Positions 1-10,487 of a DNA stretch of 22,878 nucleotides are shown here, piece by piece. How positions within the stretch are numbered: the stretch's first letter is position 1; each line of letters opens with the position of its first letter. The notes below the pieces were generated by a model that was not told the DNA's origin, did no database searches, and saw only the letters and a list, made by a program, of their open reading frames with translations. The stretch is from Pigoraptor vietnamica (taxonomy: Eukaryota > Opisthokonta > Filasterea): positions 1-22,878 of the forward strand of contig CALSCQ010002698.1 of NCBI GenBank assembly GCA_943704525.1. The letters run 5' to 3'. The position numbers were made by a program, and so were the translations under genes.

Positions 1-204
1 GGGGGGGTGCGTGTGGGGTGGGGGGAATTGACAGTGAGATCAAGCACATTGAGTAGTCGTCTCAACAGTTCATTGCACCCAATAGCCGCAGTCAACTGCA
101 CGAACGCACGGGCGAAGACGAAGCGCACTCTCCCTCGCACATGCGCTGTTGGGCTCACGAGACGACAGTGAACGAGACGCGCACTTTTCCCCTCGCACGT
201 GCGC
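1..204. other. 3' flank of SEC31
   Basis: This stretch lies downstream of the SEC31 stop codon, which is on the minus strand. It begins with G-rich sequence at the window edge. I see no AATAAA on the minus strand here, so the polyadenylation signal is either non-canonical or outside the window. An imperfect direct repeat is visible: about 34 bp at 123-155 recurs at 179-216, the second copy covering the SEC31 stop codon. No gene is supported here. Confidence 0.6.
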
Positions 205-3200
205 TCAGTTGGGGCTCTTGCAAATCTGGATGAGGTTCTTAACGCCAACCATCCAAAAGCCAATCTGATCAATGTTGCCGTTCGACGCGAGATACGTGTG
301 CACGCTCATGGCCTGGTTGATGTCGTTGTTCACGAGCGCTGCGCGGGTCACAAGAGAGTGTGAATCGACCAGGCGCAAACGAAGAACAGAACACACACAC
401 GCATGCACCACGCGGGTGCGCACGCACACACTAACGTTGCAGATTACAATAAAATGGAAGGCTACACGCGCAAGTGCGTGTGTCGTTCGCTTCCCTACCT
501 GTCGCGAGAGCGTGGATGGCACCGACAATGTTGTCGGGGAGTGTCCGGTTGCGGAATGCGTCGTAGAGGTTGTTGAGGCGCTTGCGCACGTCCTCCATGC
601 GCTTCTTGAGCGTCTACGATGCATCACGGGCACCGTCAGTCACCATCAACCCCAACAGATAAAAAAAAAGGGAGTGAATGAGAAGACGACCGGCACGAAG
701 CAAACAGGAATAAGTGCACGAGGGGAACTGAGAGTGCCACGAGTGCGCAGAGCACACGCACCGGGTTCGCTGGCTTGATGCGGTCGAACACCTGGTCCAG
801 CATTTGCACAATCGGCAGGTACTCCGGCGGAATCGGCTTCTCCGGCTCCGGCGGTGGCTGGGGGGCGGGCGGGGGCGGCTGCTGCGCGGGCTGCGCCTGT
901 TGCTGGGGCGGTGCCTGCGGCTGTCCGTACGCGCCGTGTCCGGGGTGACCGGCAGGGCCAGCAGGGCCGGGACCCATCGGCTGCTGCGACGAAGGAAAAT
1001 GTGTGCGATGCCATGCTCTCTGAGTAGCCCGTCACCACATCAAAACAATACTGCGACAACAACCACGCGCACACGACGCGAACGCACATGCACACACGCA
1101 CCCATACCCATGCACACAGACTCACCGCGCCGTATGCCATGCCCGGTCCCATCATGGGCTGCGTAATGGGGAGGGGTGTTGTGACGGGCGGAGGGGCGCT
1201 GACCGTCATCTGCGAACAGAAGAAGAAAGGGAACCGTCGTCAATGGCACGTGCCACTCTACAGGCCAGGGGTGCTAATCAGGCATTGAGTTGCATACCCC
1301 GATTACTACCCCAGTCTACACAGGGGTACTAATCCCTATTGATTAGTACCACACTCTACAAGCCCCACACAGCCTGAATGTTCACCAAGGGCGCAATGGG
1401 AGACCAAGCGATACGCTGCTACAAGAAAGCAACGAAACACACGCGCGCAGTCCACAGCAACGCAACACATACAAGCGCACAAGCACGTGACCTACCCGCG
1501 GCTGCTCAAACTTGACCGGCGGGGGGTCGTTCCAGCGCTTGTCAGCGGTGGCCCCAACAGACTCCTTTCGCGCCACAGTCAGCGGCGGCTCCTGCGCGGG
1601 CGGCGGCACAGCAGCCATTCCGCCAACACCAACGCCATAGGCAGGCTGCGTGCCCCCGAGCGGCGCAACGACTGGCGCTGCGAACAAATAGCACATCGGC
1701 GTGAGCCGCGGAGTGCCGATGCCATGTGTGGAGGCGCAAAACGGCGTGCTCAAAAGACCTACCGGGTGGCATGGCCGCAGCGAGGAAGTAGGACGTCTGG
1801 TTCGTCGCCGCGGGAGCGGGGGCAGCGGCGGCCGGCGCAGGGACGAACCCGCCCGTTGGAGGGGGTCCAAGCGGGGGCTTCGCAGGAGAGGGCGCCGCCG
1901 CCATGTATGGCGACTGCGTTCCATATCCCGCGTTCCCGTACTGCGTTGGGGGAGCGCCAAAGCCAGCAGACGGGGCTGTCGTGGGCGGCGCGCCGAACGA
2001 CGTCGGGGGTGCGGAAGAGGGAGGAACGCCGTAGCCCGTCTGCGGGGTCGACGACGCCCCATACGACGTCGGCGGGGCGACATTGGACGGGGGCGGCCCG
2101 TATGTCGACGGAGGTGCCGCGGTAGCAGCCGACGGCGGGAAGTTGGTGGGTGGCGCGTAAGAGGGCTGCGAGAAGGATGTCGACGGCGAGGCGGCCGTAG
2201 GCGCGGGGCCGTACGACTGCGAGGGCGCCTGTGCCTTGGTAGGCCTATCCCAGTAGCCCTGCCAACACACAAATCGCGTTCAGAACATTGCGGATCACGC
2301 GGATGTGCGCCAGGGAATTGCGTGCACCTGCAAGAGGGTGCATCATCCCACGCCACCATGCACACACCACACACCTGTGCGGGAGGCGCAGCAGTCGCAG
2401 CGGGCTGTCCGTATCCACCCTGCGTCCCGTAAGTCCCCGCGGATTGGCCGTACCCGCCGTAGGCCGGTTGGCCGTACGCCTGCTGCGCACCGTATGCATT
2501 GGGCTGCCCGTAAGCGCCCGGCGCCTGCGCAAACTGCTGGCCATACTGTCCGTAGGCACCAGCAGCCGCCGGCTGTGCCTGCGGCTGGGGGCGCGGGGCG
2601 GCCTGCACGTCCACGCGTTCGAATGGGAACGGAGGGCGCGGGAGGCCAGTCTTCTCTGCGCCGCTCGCGGTGTAGAGGCGGTCGAGGAACTCTGCGAGCT
2701 CGCCCTGGAGAAGACGTCGGTTGTGAGTGAAATGCGGCAAGTGCAAGCCAAAAGTCCACAGACACAGAGGGTAAAATGAGGCAAGTGCAAGCCAAAAGTT
2801 CACACACAGAGGGTAAAATGAGGCAAGTGCAAGCCAAAAGTCCACAGACAGAGGGTAAAATGAGGCAAGTGCAAGCCTAAAGTCCACAGACAGAGGGTAA
2901 AATGAGGCAAGTGCAAGCCAAAAGTCCACAGACAGAGGGTAAAATGAGGCAAGTGCAAGCCTAAAGTCCACAGACAGAGGGTAAAATGAGGCACGTGCAA
3001 GCCAAAAGTCCACACACAGAGGGTAAAATGAGGCAAGTGCAAGCCAAAAGTTCACACACAGAGGGTAAAATGGGGCGAGTGCACGCCAAAAGCGCACCCC
3101 TCAACAATAAATAAAACACAATAACAAAGAAACGCCAGATGGAAGATAACGGATGGAGATATGAGGGCACACACCTGGGGGACATTCTCGGTGACGCCCG

Positions 3201-6200
3201 CGCGCATGAGATATTCCATGGCAGTGGACAGGTGGCCCTGGCAGGCGAGGATTTCGGCGTATTGCCTGCGCACCGAATTTGTGGGGAAACGTCAGATAAC
3301 ATGTCTCACAGGCCGCAAAGTACGGATTCATTCGCGTAAGAGGCAGGAGGCGCATAAAGGAACGAGCGACTGTGCGAAGCGAAAAGAGGAGGGGAAGGAA
3401 GAAGAGGGACGCCAACGCACCTGTACTTGTGCGCGAGGAGTGCGTGGCCCGCGGAAGACCCCGCCGTCTGCGATCCGCCGGCCTCCGCCACCGATTGCTT
3501 GAGCAGCGCAACCTTCTCGATCAGCGTCTGGATCGAGTGTGACTCGTTCGAGTCGCCGTACAGGCGAATCCTAAAAAGAATTGGGGGAAATTAAAGGTTA
3601 AGTGATCGCAAACCGCAAGTAGAGCAATGATTGAAAAATGTTGCGGACGCTGTCTAAAGTGAACAGGAGCGAGGTTGTGTGTGTGTGTATGCGTGCGTGC
3701 TTGCGTGCGTATGCATGCGTGTGTGTGTGTGTGCGTGTGTGGTGTGTGTGTGTATGTGTGTGTGTGTGTTTGTTGTGTGTGCGTGCTTGCGTACGTATGC
3801 ATGCGTGTGTGTATGTGTGTGTGTATGGTGTGTGTGTATGGTGTGTGTGTGTATGTGTGTGCGTGCGTGCGTGTGTGTCTGCGTGTGTGCGTGTGTATGT
3901 GCTTGTTCGATTGAGGGCACAACACAGATCTCTGCGCACCAGCAGTCGACGACGTGCTCCACATCTCCGGCGCAGATGTAAATTAGGAGGGCGGTGGACG
4001 CGCCGTCCGCGGACTCGTGGTCCACCCTCGCCGCTAGTGCGCCTGCGCCATTTGAAGAAAGCAGGGTTGAGAGACAAGTCGAGAGGCTGAGGAGAGAGTG
4101 CATGGATGTGAAAACGCGGACGAGCACATGCGTGTGGTCGTGAGAAATCAGTACAGAGGAACATTCACGCACCGCACAGCGCGGCAAACTCGTCCGTGCG
4201 CGCGTACGTGCACAAGAGAGCCAACGTCTCCCGCCAATTGGCAATGTCGGCGTTGTCGACAATGTCCCGCCAGTTACGCGACACGACGGCGCTCGCCAGC
4301 TGCTCACAGGACAAGCGGTTGGCATTGAAATCGCGTCGCGGTGAATGAAAATTAATACAGCACATGAAGACTCGAACTATTATCATGAATTTAAAAAAAA
4401 AAAAACACTGACGCATGAGATCACGTGAGCATCAATCCTCGAAGCAGGCAGAGGGCAAGCAATCAACAGCAACAGCAAGCGCACCCGTGAGAGGTTGGAG
4501 CGGTTGCGCCTGAAGTACGCCGCCTGCGTGCGCGCGATGAGCTCCGAACCGCCCGCCATCGAGAGAATGAGGGCGTCCGCCTGTGGCCGCGAAGGGCGTC
4601 AGTCACAAGCGCACACAAAAGGAAGCACAGACAAGTGAGTGAACTGGGAACATAAAAACGTGGGCGCGCACTCACCATGCGGTCGACCGAGATGCACGCG
4701 CTCACGGCGGCCTCAAAGTTGCCGACGAGCAGCGCCTGCGAAATGAGGCCGTCGATGTCTGCGACACGTTGAAATACTACTGGTCAAACATGGGCTCCAA
4801 AGCGGCAGTGCGGGGACAAGGACAACGGTCGCACACGGCCACAAGACAGCGCGGAAAGAAAGAAGAAAAAAAAAAGGAATACATGACTCGCAACTTTAGC
4901 CTCAACGGACAGCGGCAAACCCTCACCGTTGCTGGTTTCAATTGCAAAGGGCATGGCATCGGCCTTGGACACGCTAATGAAAGGGCCGGCGCCGTTCCCA
5001 GCTGCGCACGCACACACCACACCGAACATTAGAACAACACCCGACGAGAAATGCACAAGCGATGTTATCGCAACGCAGTCAAGTCAGCAGCAGCACCCAC
5101 CGTCAATCGATCCGTCAAAAATGTCCGCGCCCTGCGACCCCGACAGCGTGCCGTTCATGCCAAAGGGGTTCAGCGACGACGTGGGGGAGGGCGAAATGCC
5201 GCTCGGCCCAAAGTCCGCCGGCAGCGAGCTGGAGAGGCCGGGACTTGCGGGTGCGTCCGACGAGCGCTGGGTGGCATACTGCGCGTTTGCGCTCGCTCCC
5301 ATCACGGGGCTGTTTGAGAAGATCTTCTCGTCCGTCACAGAGAGATTCCCGACGCCTTCGGCCACGCCGTCGGCGAGTCCCACCGTCTGGTGGACGCGAG
5401 AGGCGACCTGGCAATAGTCACATAGTGAGTCGCAGTGAATAAAATTTTACAAACAAACATGCACACGACGGAATCGAATCCGGGACTGACCAAAGCGCGA
5501 GTCACAAAACATGTTCCCTCACCTCCTCGACGTCGTAGCCGAGCAGCGCCAAGAGCGCGCGCCGCGGCTCCTTCTCAAAGCCAGCCCGCAAAAATTCCCA
5601 GGTGCTCCGCTCGCCCGTCCCTTCTCCCGTTTCCGACGCCCTCTCGCTGCAGTACTCAAGGTACTGGCGGCGGTCGAGCGCGTTCTTCAGCTGCCGCGCG
5701 CGTTCCACGACGTCCATCTCCGTCTCCACCGTGCGCATGCGAACCACGGACGCGCGTGACGTCGAGGGCGCGGCGACCGGCTGTCCCGGCTGACCCGGCT
5801 GCACCTGCGGCTGCGGGGTCTGCGCCGCGGGACAGACCGAAGTGACGCGCCCGCCGAAACCAAAGGTGGCCGAAATGGGGCGCCGGAGCCACTTTGGCGC
5901 GACCTTCAGGACGGGCTCACGTGCCGCCTGCGCGAAAAATTGGTCCTGACCGGGGACGACGGCGTCCGTTGGGACATCTGTGGGGCACCCACACACACGC
6001 GCGACGGGATGGGTCAATCGATGCATAGCAGCAATGCCGAGCATCAATGCGACAGTCCAGACACTTTGGCTCAAAAAGAGCACGTGAAAGGCGGAGGCGC
6101 GTACCTGTGATAGAGTGGACGGCGATCTTCCCCTCGAACGAACCCGTGGCGACGAGCGAGGGATCGCCCACGCACCACCGAACATCAAAGTTCCAGTTGG

Positions 6201-7697
6201 CGCTCGGCGGAAGCTCTGCGATGACCTCGCCCCCAGGGGCCTGCGCACCGTCACACCACGCGTGAGACATGAACACGCAGCGAAGACTGTCACGAAGAAC
6301 GCACGAGGACCCTTACACACACAAAAGGACGGCAAAACCCAAACGGGCAGAACCAGTCCTTTCACAGACTGCCGCCGAACAACCAAAGTGTAACAATGCA
6401 GACAACGACGCGATTCACAAGAAACAATGGCGGACGCACACCGAAACGACCGAGTGAAGGAATTGGCACACGAACCTGCGAGCTCGGATTCCAGATAAGC
6501 GTGCGGTTGTCCTTCCCCGACGTGAGCATGAGGTCGGCGTCGCGTTCGCACCACGCAATCGCAAGAATGCCACGACTGTGGCGCTCGAGGGACTTCATCG
6601 GCGAATACGCATTGCGCAAGTCCCACACCTGCGCCACCAACAGTGCGATTTCCATTCCCCCGTCAGCAGAGTGGACATGCGAGTTTTCCGTGCGACTGCC
6701 GACGCACGTGTACATATATCGCACACGAGTACGTACGCCGCACACGTCAACAATCATGCGCGAATGGACGTGCCACTGACCTGAATAATGGGGGCGCGAT
6801 CCTCCTCAGACGCAATGGCCACCTGCGTCGCGGCATCCGGGTGCCACGCAAAGGCGCGGCTCCGAAAGCGGAACGAAGGGTCGTTTATCTATGACGTGGG
6901 TGTTGGGATGGCGAACGACGGGAAAGAGAATGAGTACGACGTTCCCCTTGAGCGCCGCAGGGACAACTTCTTCGTCGCCCCATTCGTTGATGCGATTAAA
7001 CGACTCCTACAACAACACAAACACGGCGAACAGTGGCGCTATTTAGACGGCGCACCTGCAGAACGGGCCTGTTTGCGCGGAGGTCCCACACGGTCGTACC
7101 CGTGCCCATCGATGTCGACGCGAGAATGTGCTGCACCTGCCTGTTCCACTGTATGCACGCCACGTCCGCCGTCTGCTGCGGCCGATTGCCCGGTGTCATC
7201 GGCTTCTGAGGGTTGTTGAGGTCCCTGGAGCAGTCGAGAAATGAACACGGAGGAATGGGTGAGTGTCGGCAGTGTGATCAAACAGTGCCCATAACAGACT
7301 GTCCACTTCAGCGGGCGAGCGAAAGGGAAAAACAAAAAGATAAAAATGCTACTCAACCGATAAAGAAGCGGCCAACGACTAGTATCGCCTCTCGTCACAC
7401 AAACCAACACATGCAAGAACACGCATGCATGCACGCACCAGATGTAAATCTCGGAATCCGACGCCCCCGACGCGAGCAGATTGTGCTGGAAGGGGTTAAA
7501 GTCAAGCGTGCGCACGGCGCCGTGGTGCACCTCCATGCGCGCCGTCAGAGCGTGGTCGCCGGCATTTCTGCGCGACAGAGGGACAGCGCAATTGAGCGCT
7601 TTTCGAACAGACGCTACACCCCTCTATTAACGCTTGTGACCACAATGATGCCAGAATTACTACGCCCGAATCACTACACACCACCGCACACACACAC

Positions 7698-7733
<36 letters not shown>

Positions 7734-8222
7734 TCACAGGTCCCCTTCGCCGTAGCCCCTTCCATTATCTTCAGCGCGCACGCAAACCCACTGGAGCACA
7801 GCCGCCGCGTTCCACACGTTGATGACGCCCCCGTCCATGCCCCCGGCAATGACGCCATGGCTCATCTCGCCCGTCGCAACGCCCTTGGCACCCCACGTGA
7901 GCGAGTGAAAGCTGCAAGACAAGAGTCAGACACAAATTCGCATCGGTCAACTCTCGACAACAAACGCTCGCTCGCACTCTCGCGCGAACGCATTCATATC
8001 CCATGCGACAACGCACCGGTAGTTGGCCTGGAGGGACCCGCGTAGCACGAGACCGTTTTCCGCAGCCGTCTTGTCGAACCCATAGATCTCCAGCTCGGCA
8101 TTGGTGCTGAACGTGGCATCCAGCTGTTGCGCGGCAGTGCCCGCAGCGAGCAGCGTTTCGCCATGGATGCCATTGGGGCTCCACGCAATAATCGACGTCC
8201 GATCAACCTCCGCCAGACGCAT
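205..8222 (-). CDS. SEC31: Sec31, COPII outer-coat subunit (24 exons, 1379 aa)
   Basis: Sec31 pairs with Sec13 to form the outer cage of COPII vesicles at ER exit sites and boosts the Sar1-GTPase activity of Sec23. Exons, in transcript order: 8222-8017, 7911-7792, 7567-7439, 7224-7056, 7006-6938, 6888-6781, 6628-6476, 6240-6105, 5977-5523, 5407-5101, 5001-4927, 4758-4676, 4580-4485, 4299-4173, 4042-3940, 3570-3421, 3265-3175, 2704-2375, 2258-1763, 1677-1496, 1209-1126, 983-762, 613-499, 338-205. They total 4140 nt in frame. The start MRLAEVDRT, followed by AQQLDATFSTNAELEI, matches the conserved Sec31 N-terminus. Residues 1-363 are WD40 repeats (for example EIYIWDLNNPQKPMTPGN and SGKDNRTLIWNP). 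Residues about 470-860 are the helical solenoid (ALLVGNFEAAV, LIYICAGDVEHVVDCW). Residues 870-1290 are Pro/Gly/Tyr/Gln-rich and carry W1183-N1184-DPP, matching the fragment known to enter the Sar1-Sec23 active site. Residues 1280-1379 resemble the SRA1/Sec31 C-terminal helical domain. Least certain points: the donor of exon 5 (6938 or 6941), the acceptor of exon 14, and a CAGCAG acceptor at exon 22. Confidence 0.95.
1244..1352. repeat. Palindrome and hairpin cluster in SEC31 intron 20
   Basis: Three inverted structures lie in about 110 bp of the intron between exons 20 and 21. The first is a perfect 12-bp palindrome, TGGCACGTGCCA, at 1244-1255. The second pairs GGGGTGCTAATC (1268-1279) with GATTACTACCCC (1301-1312), 10 of 12 positions complementary. 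The third is a perfect 10-bp stem, GGTACTAATC (1325-1334) with GATTAGTACC (1341-1350), around a 6-nt loop. The second and third share the arm sequence GGGGTRCTAATC and a flanking CTCTACA/GTCTACA, so they look like diverged copies of one module. Function is unknown. Confidence 0.75.
2729..3097. repeat. 42-bp minisatellite in SEC31 intron 17
   Basis: About nine head-to-tail copies of a 42-bp unit start at 2729, 2773, 2815, 2857, 2899, 2941, 2983, 3025 and 3067. The first copy is 44 bp and the last is degenerate. Each unit begins with AAAATGAGGCAAGTGCAAGC on the plus strand. The array fills most of the 470-bp intron between exons 17 and 18. There are no unique spacers, so it is not a CRISPR array. 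Because 42 is a multiple of three and the sense unit has no stop, long spurious ORFs run through it. Confidence 0.95.
3675..3905. repeat. Compound (TG)n/(TGCG)n tract in SEC31 intron 15
   Basis: This is about 230 bp of TG repeats interrupted by TGCG, TATG and TTG units, inside the 3571-3939 intron. On the SEC31 sense strand it reads as CA repeats. Two blocks around the motif TGCGTGCTTGCGTRCGTATGC (near 3690-3712 and 3780-3802) show internal duplication of the tract. It is non-coding. Confidence 0.9.
7686..7730. repeat. (CA)n tract in SEC31 intron 2
   Basis: About 45 bp of nearly pure CA dinucleotide repeat lies within the intron between SEC31 exons 2 and 3. It reads as TG on the sense strand. 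Confidence 0.9.
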
Positions 8223-8848
8223 GGTGCCGTTTGCCGCCCGTGTGCGCGGCCTGGGATGCAGATTGTAGCCACAGTGCTTAGAGTGGATGCCAAAGAATGT
8301 GTTCACGGAACTCGCATCCACCACAGTCAACTGCTGATTTCGGAAGGTGAGAAAAAAAGATGCAATGAGACTCACGCCGACCCAAGGCCAATTCAGGGAC
8401 CAGCGCCAACGGAAAGTGAAAAACGCCGCAAGAGACCGTGTGCGAGTGTTCCCGAGACGGGATCCCGAGCGCGTCGAAGTATGTGTGCGTGTGACACTAG
8501 TGGAAAAGTGCCTGCGTTGCAGTTGATGCGGTGGCACCTTCAACTGACTCAGCTGTTCTGCGGGTGCGGCCTAAGGGGTGGGTGTGGGGTGCGTCGAGCG
8601 TTTTAAATTGGAAAATGGGTAATTTTCTTAAAATCTAGAGCATTTTCAAATTACGAGAGTATATTGGGCGTGAAATTTTTCAGCGAAATCTCGACAAACT
8701 CTCATGGCGTTACACCCGTTACAGTGGGCATGTGATGGCCAAGTGACGTCATCGAACTTTCCACTCGGGACTCAACAGACAACTTCTAATATCACGCGTT
8801 GAAAAAGAAGTCTACCGTCTGTGTGGCGCACAACCGCAGCTGTCGCAA
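8223..8848. promoter_or_regulatory. Divergent promoter region, SEC31 / lipid kinase
   Basis: This spacer separates two genes that point away from each other, so it must hold both promoters and 5' UTRs. It contains an AP-1/GCN4-like TGACTCA (8545-8551), a CRE/ATF-type palindrome TGACGTCA (8744-8751), and an AT-rich block (about 8600-8700) standing out from the GC-rich surroundings. No gene is seen in it. The sites are motif matches only. Binding is inferred, and 7-8 bp motifs can occur by chance. Confidence 0.5.
8744..8751. promoter_or_regulatory. CRE/ATF-like palindrome TGACGTCA
   Basis: This is a perfect 8-bp bZIP consensus, 98 bp upstream of the lipid-kinase start codon and about 520 bp upstream of the SEC31 start. 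Sec31 and other COPII genes are induced by ER-stress bZIP factors in yeast and animals, which makes the site plausible, but nothing in the sequence proves use. Confidence 0.35.
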
Positions 8849-10337
8849 ATGGACCCGAAGGCTGCCAAGGGTGTTGCCTCGGGGGAGTCGTCCCCGGCGA
8901 CGGGCTCTCCCGATGTGCGGCGCAAGAAGCCCACCGACATCGCGGAAGTCGACGAGAGGAACCCCTTCCACCCCGCCATCAAGCCGAAGAAGGGCGCCCT
9001 CGGTGAGTGCTGTGCGGCGTCGCCGAATTTACCGACAACTCAAGATTCACCGCACTGAGTGTCTTTGGTGTTGTTGACATACGTGCTGCTCGTGACTACT
9101 GCGTGGGTGGGGTGGCGTTCGATGCCTCATCCTTGGGCGGCCTCGCAGGCGGCATCCTTCCGCCCGGCGCATACAAGAGCTTCTCGCTGCCGCCGCGGAA
9201 AGTGACTGTGAAGCGCGCGTTTTTGACTGTCAACCCTTACGGCGGCAACAACAAGGGCCTTCGCATTCTCAAGAAGATTAGGTGCGTACCGCGAATGGAC
9301 CGGCTATTCTTGCGTGAGCCGTAACCGAGTGGTTCGAATTTTCTCACGTGGTGTAACTGTGTAGGCCCGTATTTGAGGAGGCTGGCGTCGAGCTTACTAT
9401 CACGGAGACCACCCACGCGGGGCACAACTTTGAGCTTGCCAAGGGTTGCGAGATCGGTATGTTTCGTGTCGAAGCAAACCGCTGGCGCAAACCGCTGCAT
9501 AAGTGAGGCATGGTACTTCTCGTTGTTGTCGTTAGTGTTGTTGTTGCTGTGTGTGTGCTGTGTGTGTTGCTTTGCCTGTTCTTTGCGTTAAATTCAGACT
9601 CTGAACCACACACAATTTCACTTTCAGACAAGTACGACTGCTTCATTGTTCTCGGCGGTGATGGCAGCATTCACGAGGTCATCAATGGCATGCTCAGCCG
9701 CGAAGACAAGCGCACCATTCCCATCGGCTTGGTGGGCATTTGCGCCTCGTGTCTGCGTGCGTGTACGTGCTTGTACGTGCATGTATGTGTGCGAGTGTTG
9801 TGGGCGGGTGTGGGCGGCGTCCACGCACGTGTTTTGAACTAACGACGTGATTGCGGAGCAGGTGCCTGCCGGGACGGGCAACAGCTTCGCAGAGGACTTT
9901 GGGCAGCCGAAGCCCGTCGAGGCGGCGCGTCGCATCATTGCGGGGATGGCCCAAAAAGTGGACATGGCGCGCGTGACTTTTAAGGAGCGCACAATGTTTG
10001 CCTTCAACATTTTGAACTGGCCTGCCGACTACATGAAGACGGCCGAGGGAATGCGCTGGGCGGGTGCTGCGCGGTACAAGATAGCCACCGGCCTCGACGT
10101 GCTCGGCGGAAAGTAAGCGCGCGCGTTCGACATGTCTCTGTCGCGCGAATGAGTTTGCCATCATTTTTTGTACGTGTGTCATGCACGCTTCGACGTTATT
10201 CAATCTGACGGTGGGCCTTGTGCAGGTTTGGTCGCAACGTCCGCATTGACATCGACGGCGAAACAATTCAGGACTTTGTGATGATGCTGCACATCCAGAA
10301 CAACCAGCACACCGGCAAGGCGCTCAGGTGTGTGTGC

Positions 10338-10388
<51 letters not shown>

Positions 10389-10456
10389 GTGCGTGTGTGT
10401 GTGTGTGTGTGTTGTGTGTGTGTGTGTGTGTGTGTGTTGTGTGTGTGTGTGTGTGT

Positions 10457-10487
<31 letters not shown>

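Noticed and set aside
1382-3097. Long minus-strand open frame of 571 codons
   Set aside because: It is produced by the 42-bp minisatellite joined to SEC31 exons read in a mixture of correct and wrong frames. The conserved exons and splice sites explain the region.
2729-3097. CRISPR-like repeat array
   Set aside because: Units are contiguous with no unique spacers, in a eukaryotic intron, and no cas genes are present.
3638-4090. Cys/Val-rich and Thr/His-rich ORFs
   Set aside because: They are translations of the (TG)n tract. The same artefact appears at 10218-10778, 17565-18436 and 20884-21151.
5465-5500. tRNA-like B-box (minus strand GGATTCGATTCC)
   Set aside because: There is no A box or foldable cloverleaf upstream, and the position is within a 115-bp SEC31 intron.
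8223-8543. N-terminal extension of Sec31 from an upstream ATG in the same open frame
   Set aside because: Homology starts precisely at MRLAEVDRT, the conserved Sec31 N-terminus. The upstream residues are low-complexity and unlike the family.
9318-9345. tRNA-Ser-like string ACCGAGTGGTTCGAA
   Set aside because: It is only a short match in an 83-bp lipid-kinase intron. No acceptor stem or T arm at the proper spacing.
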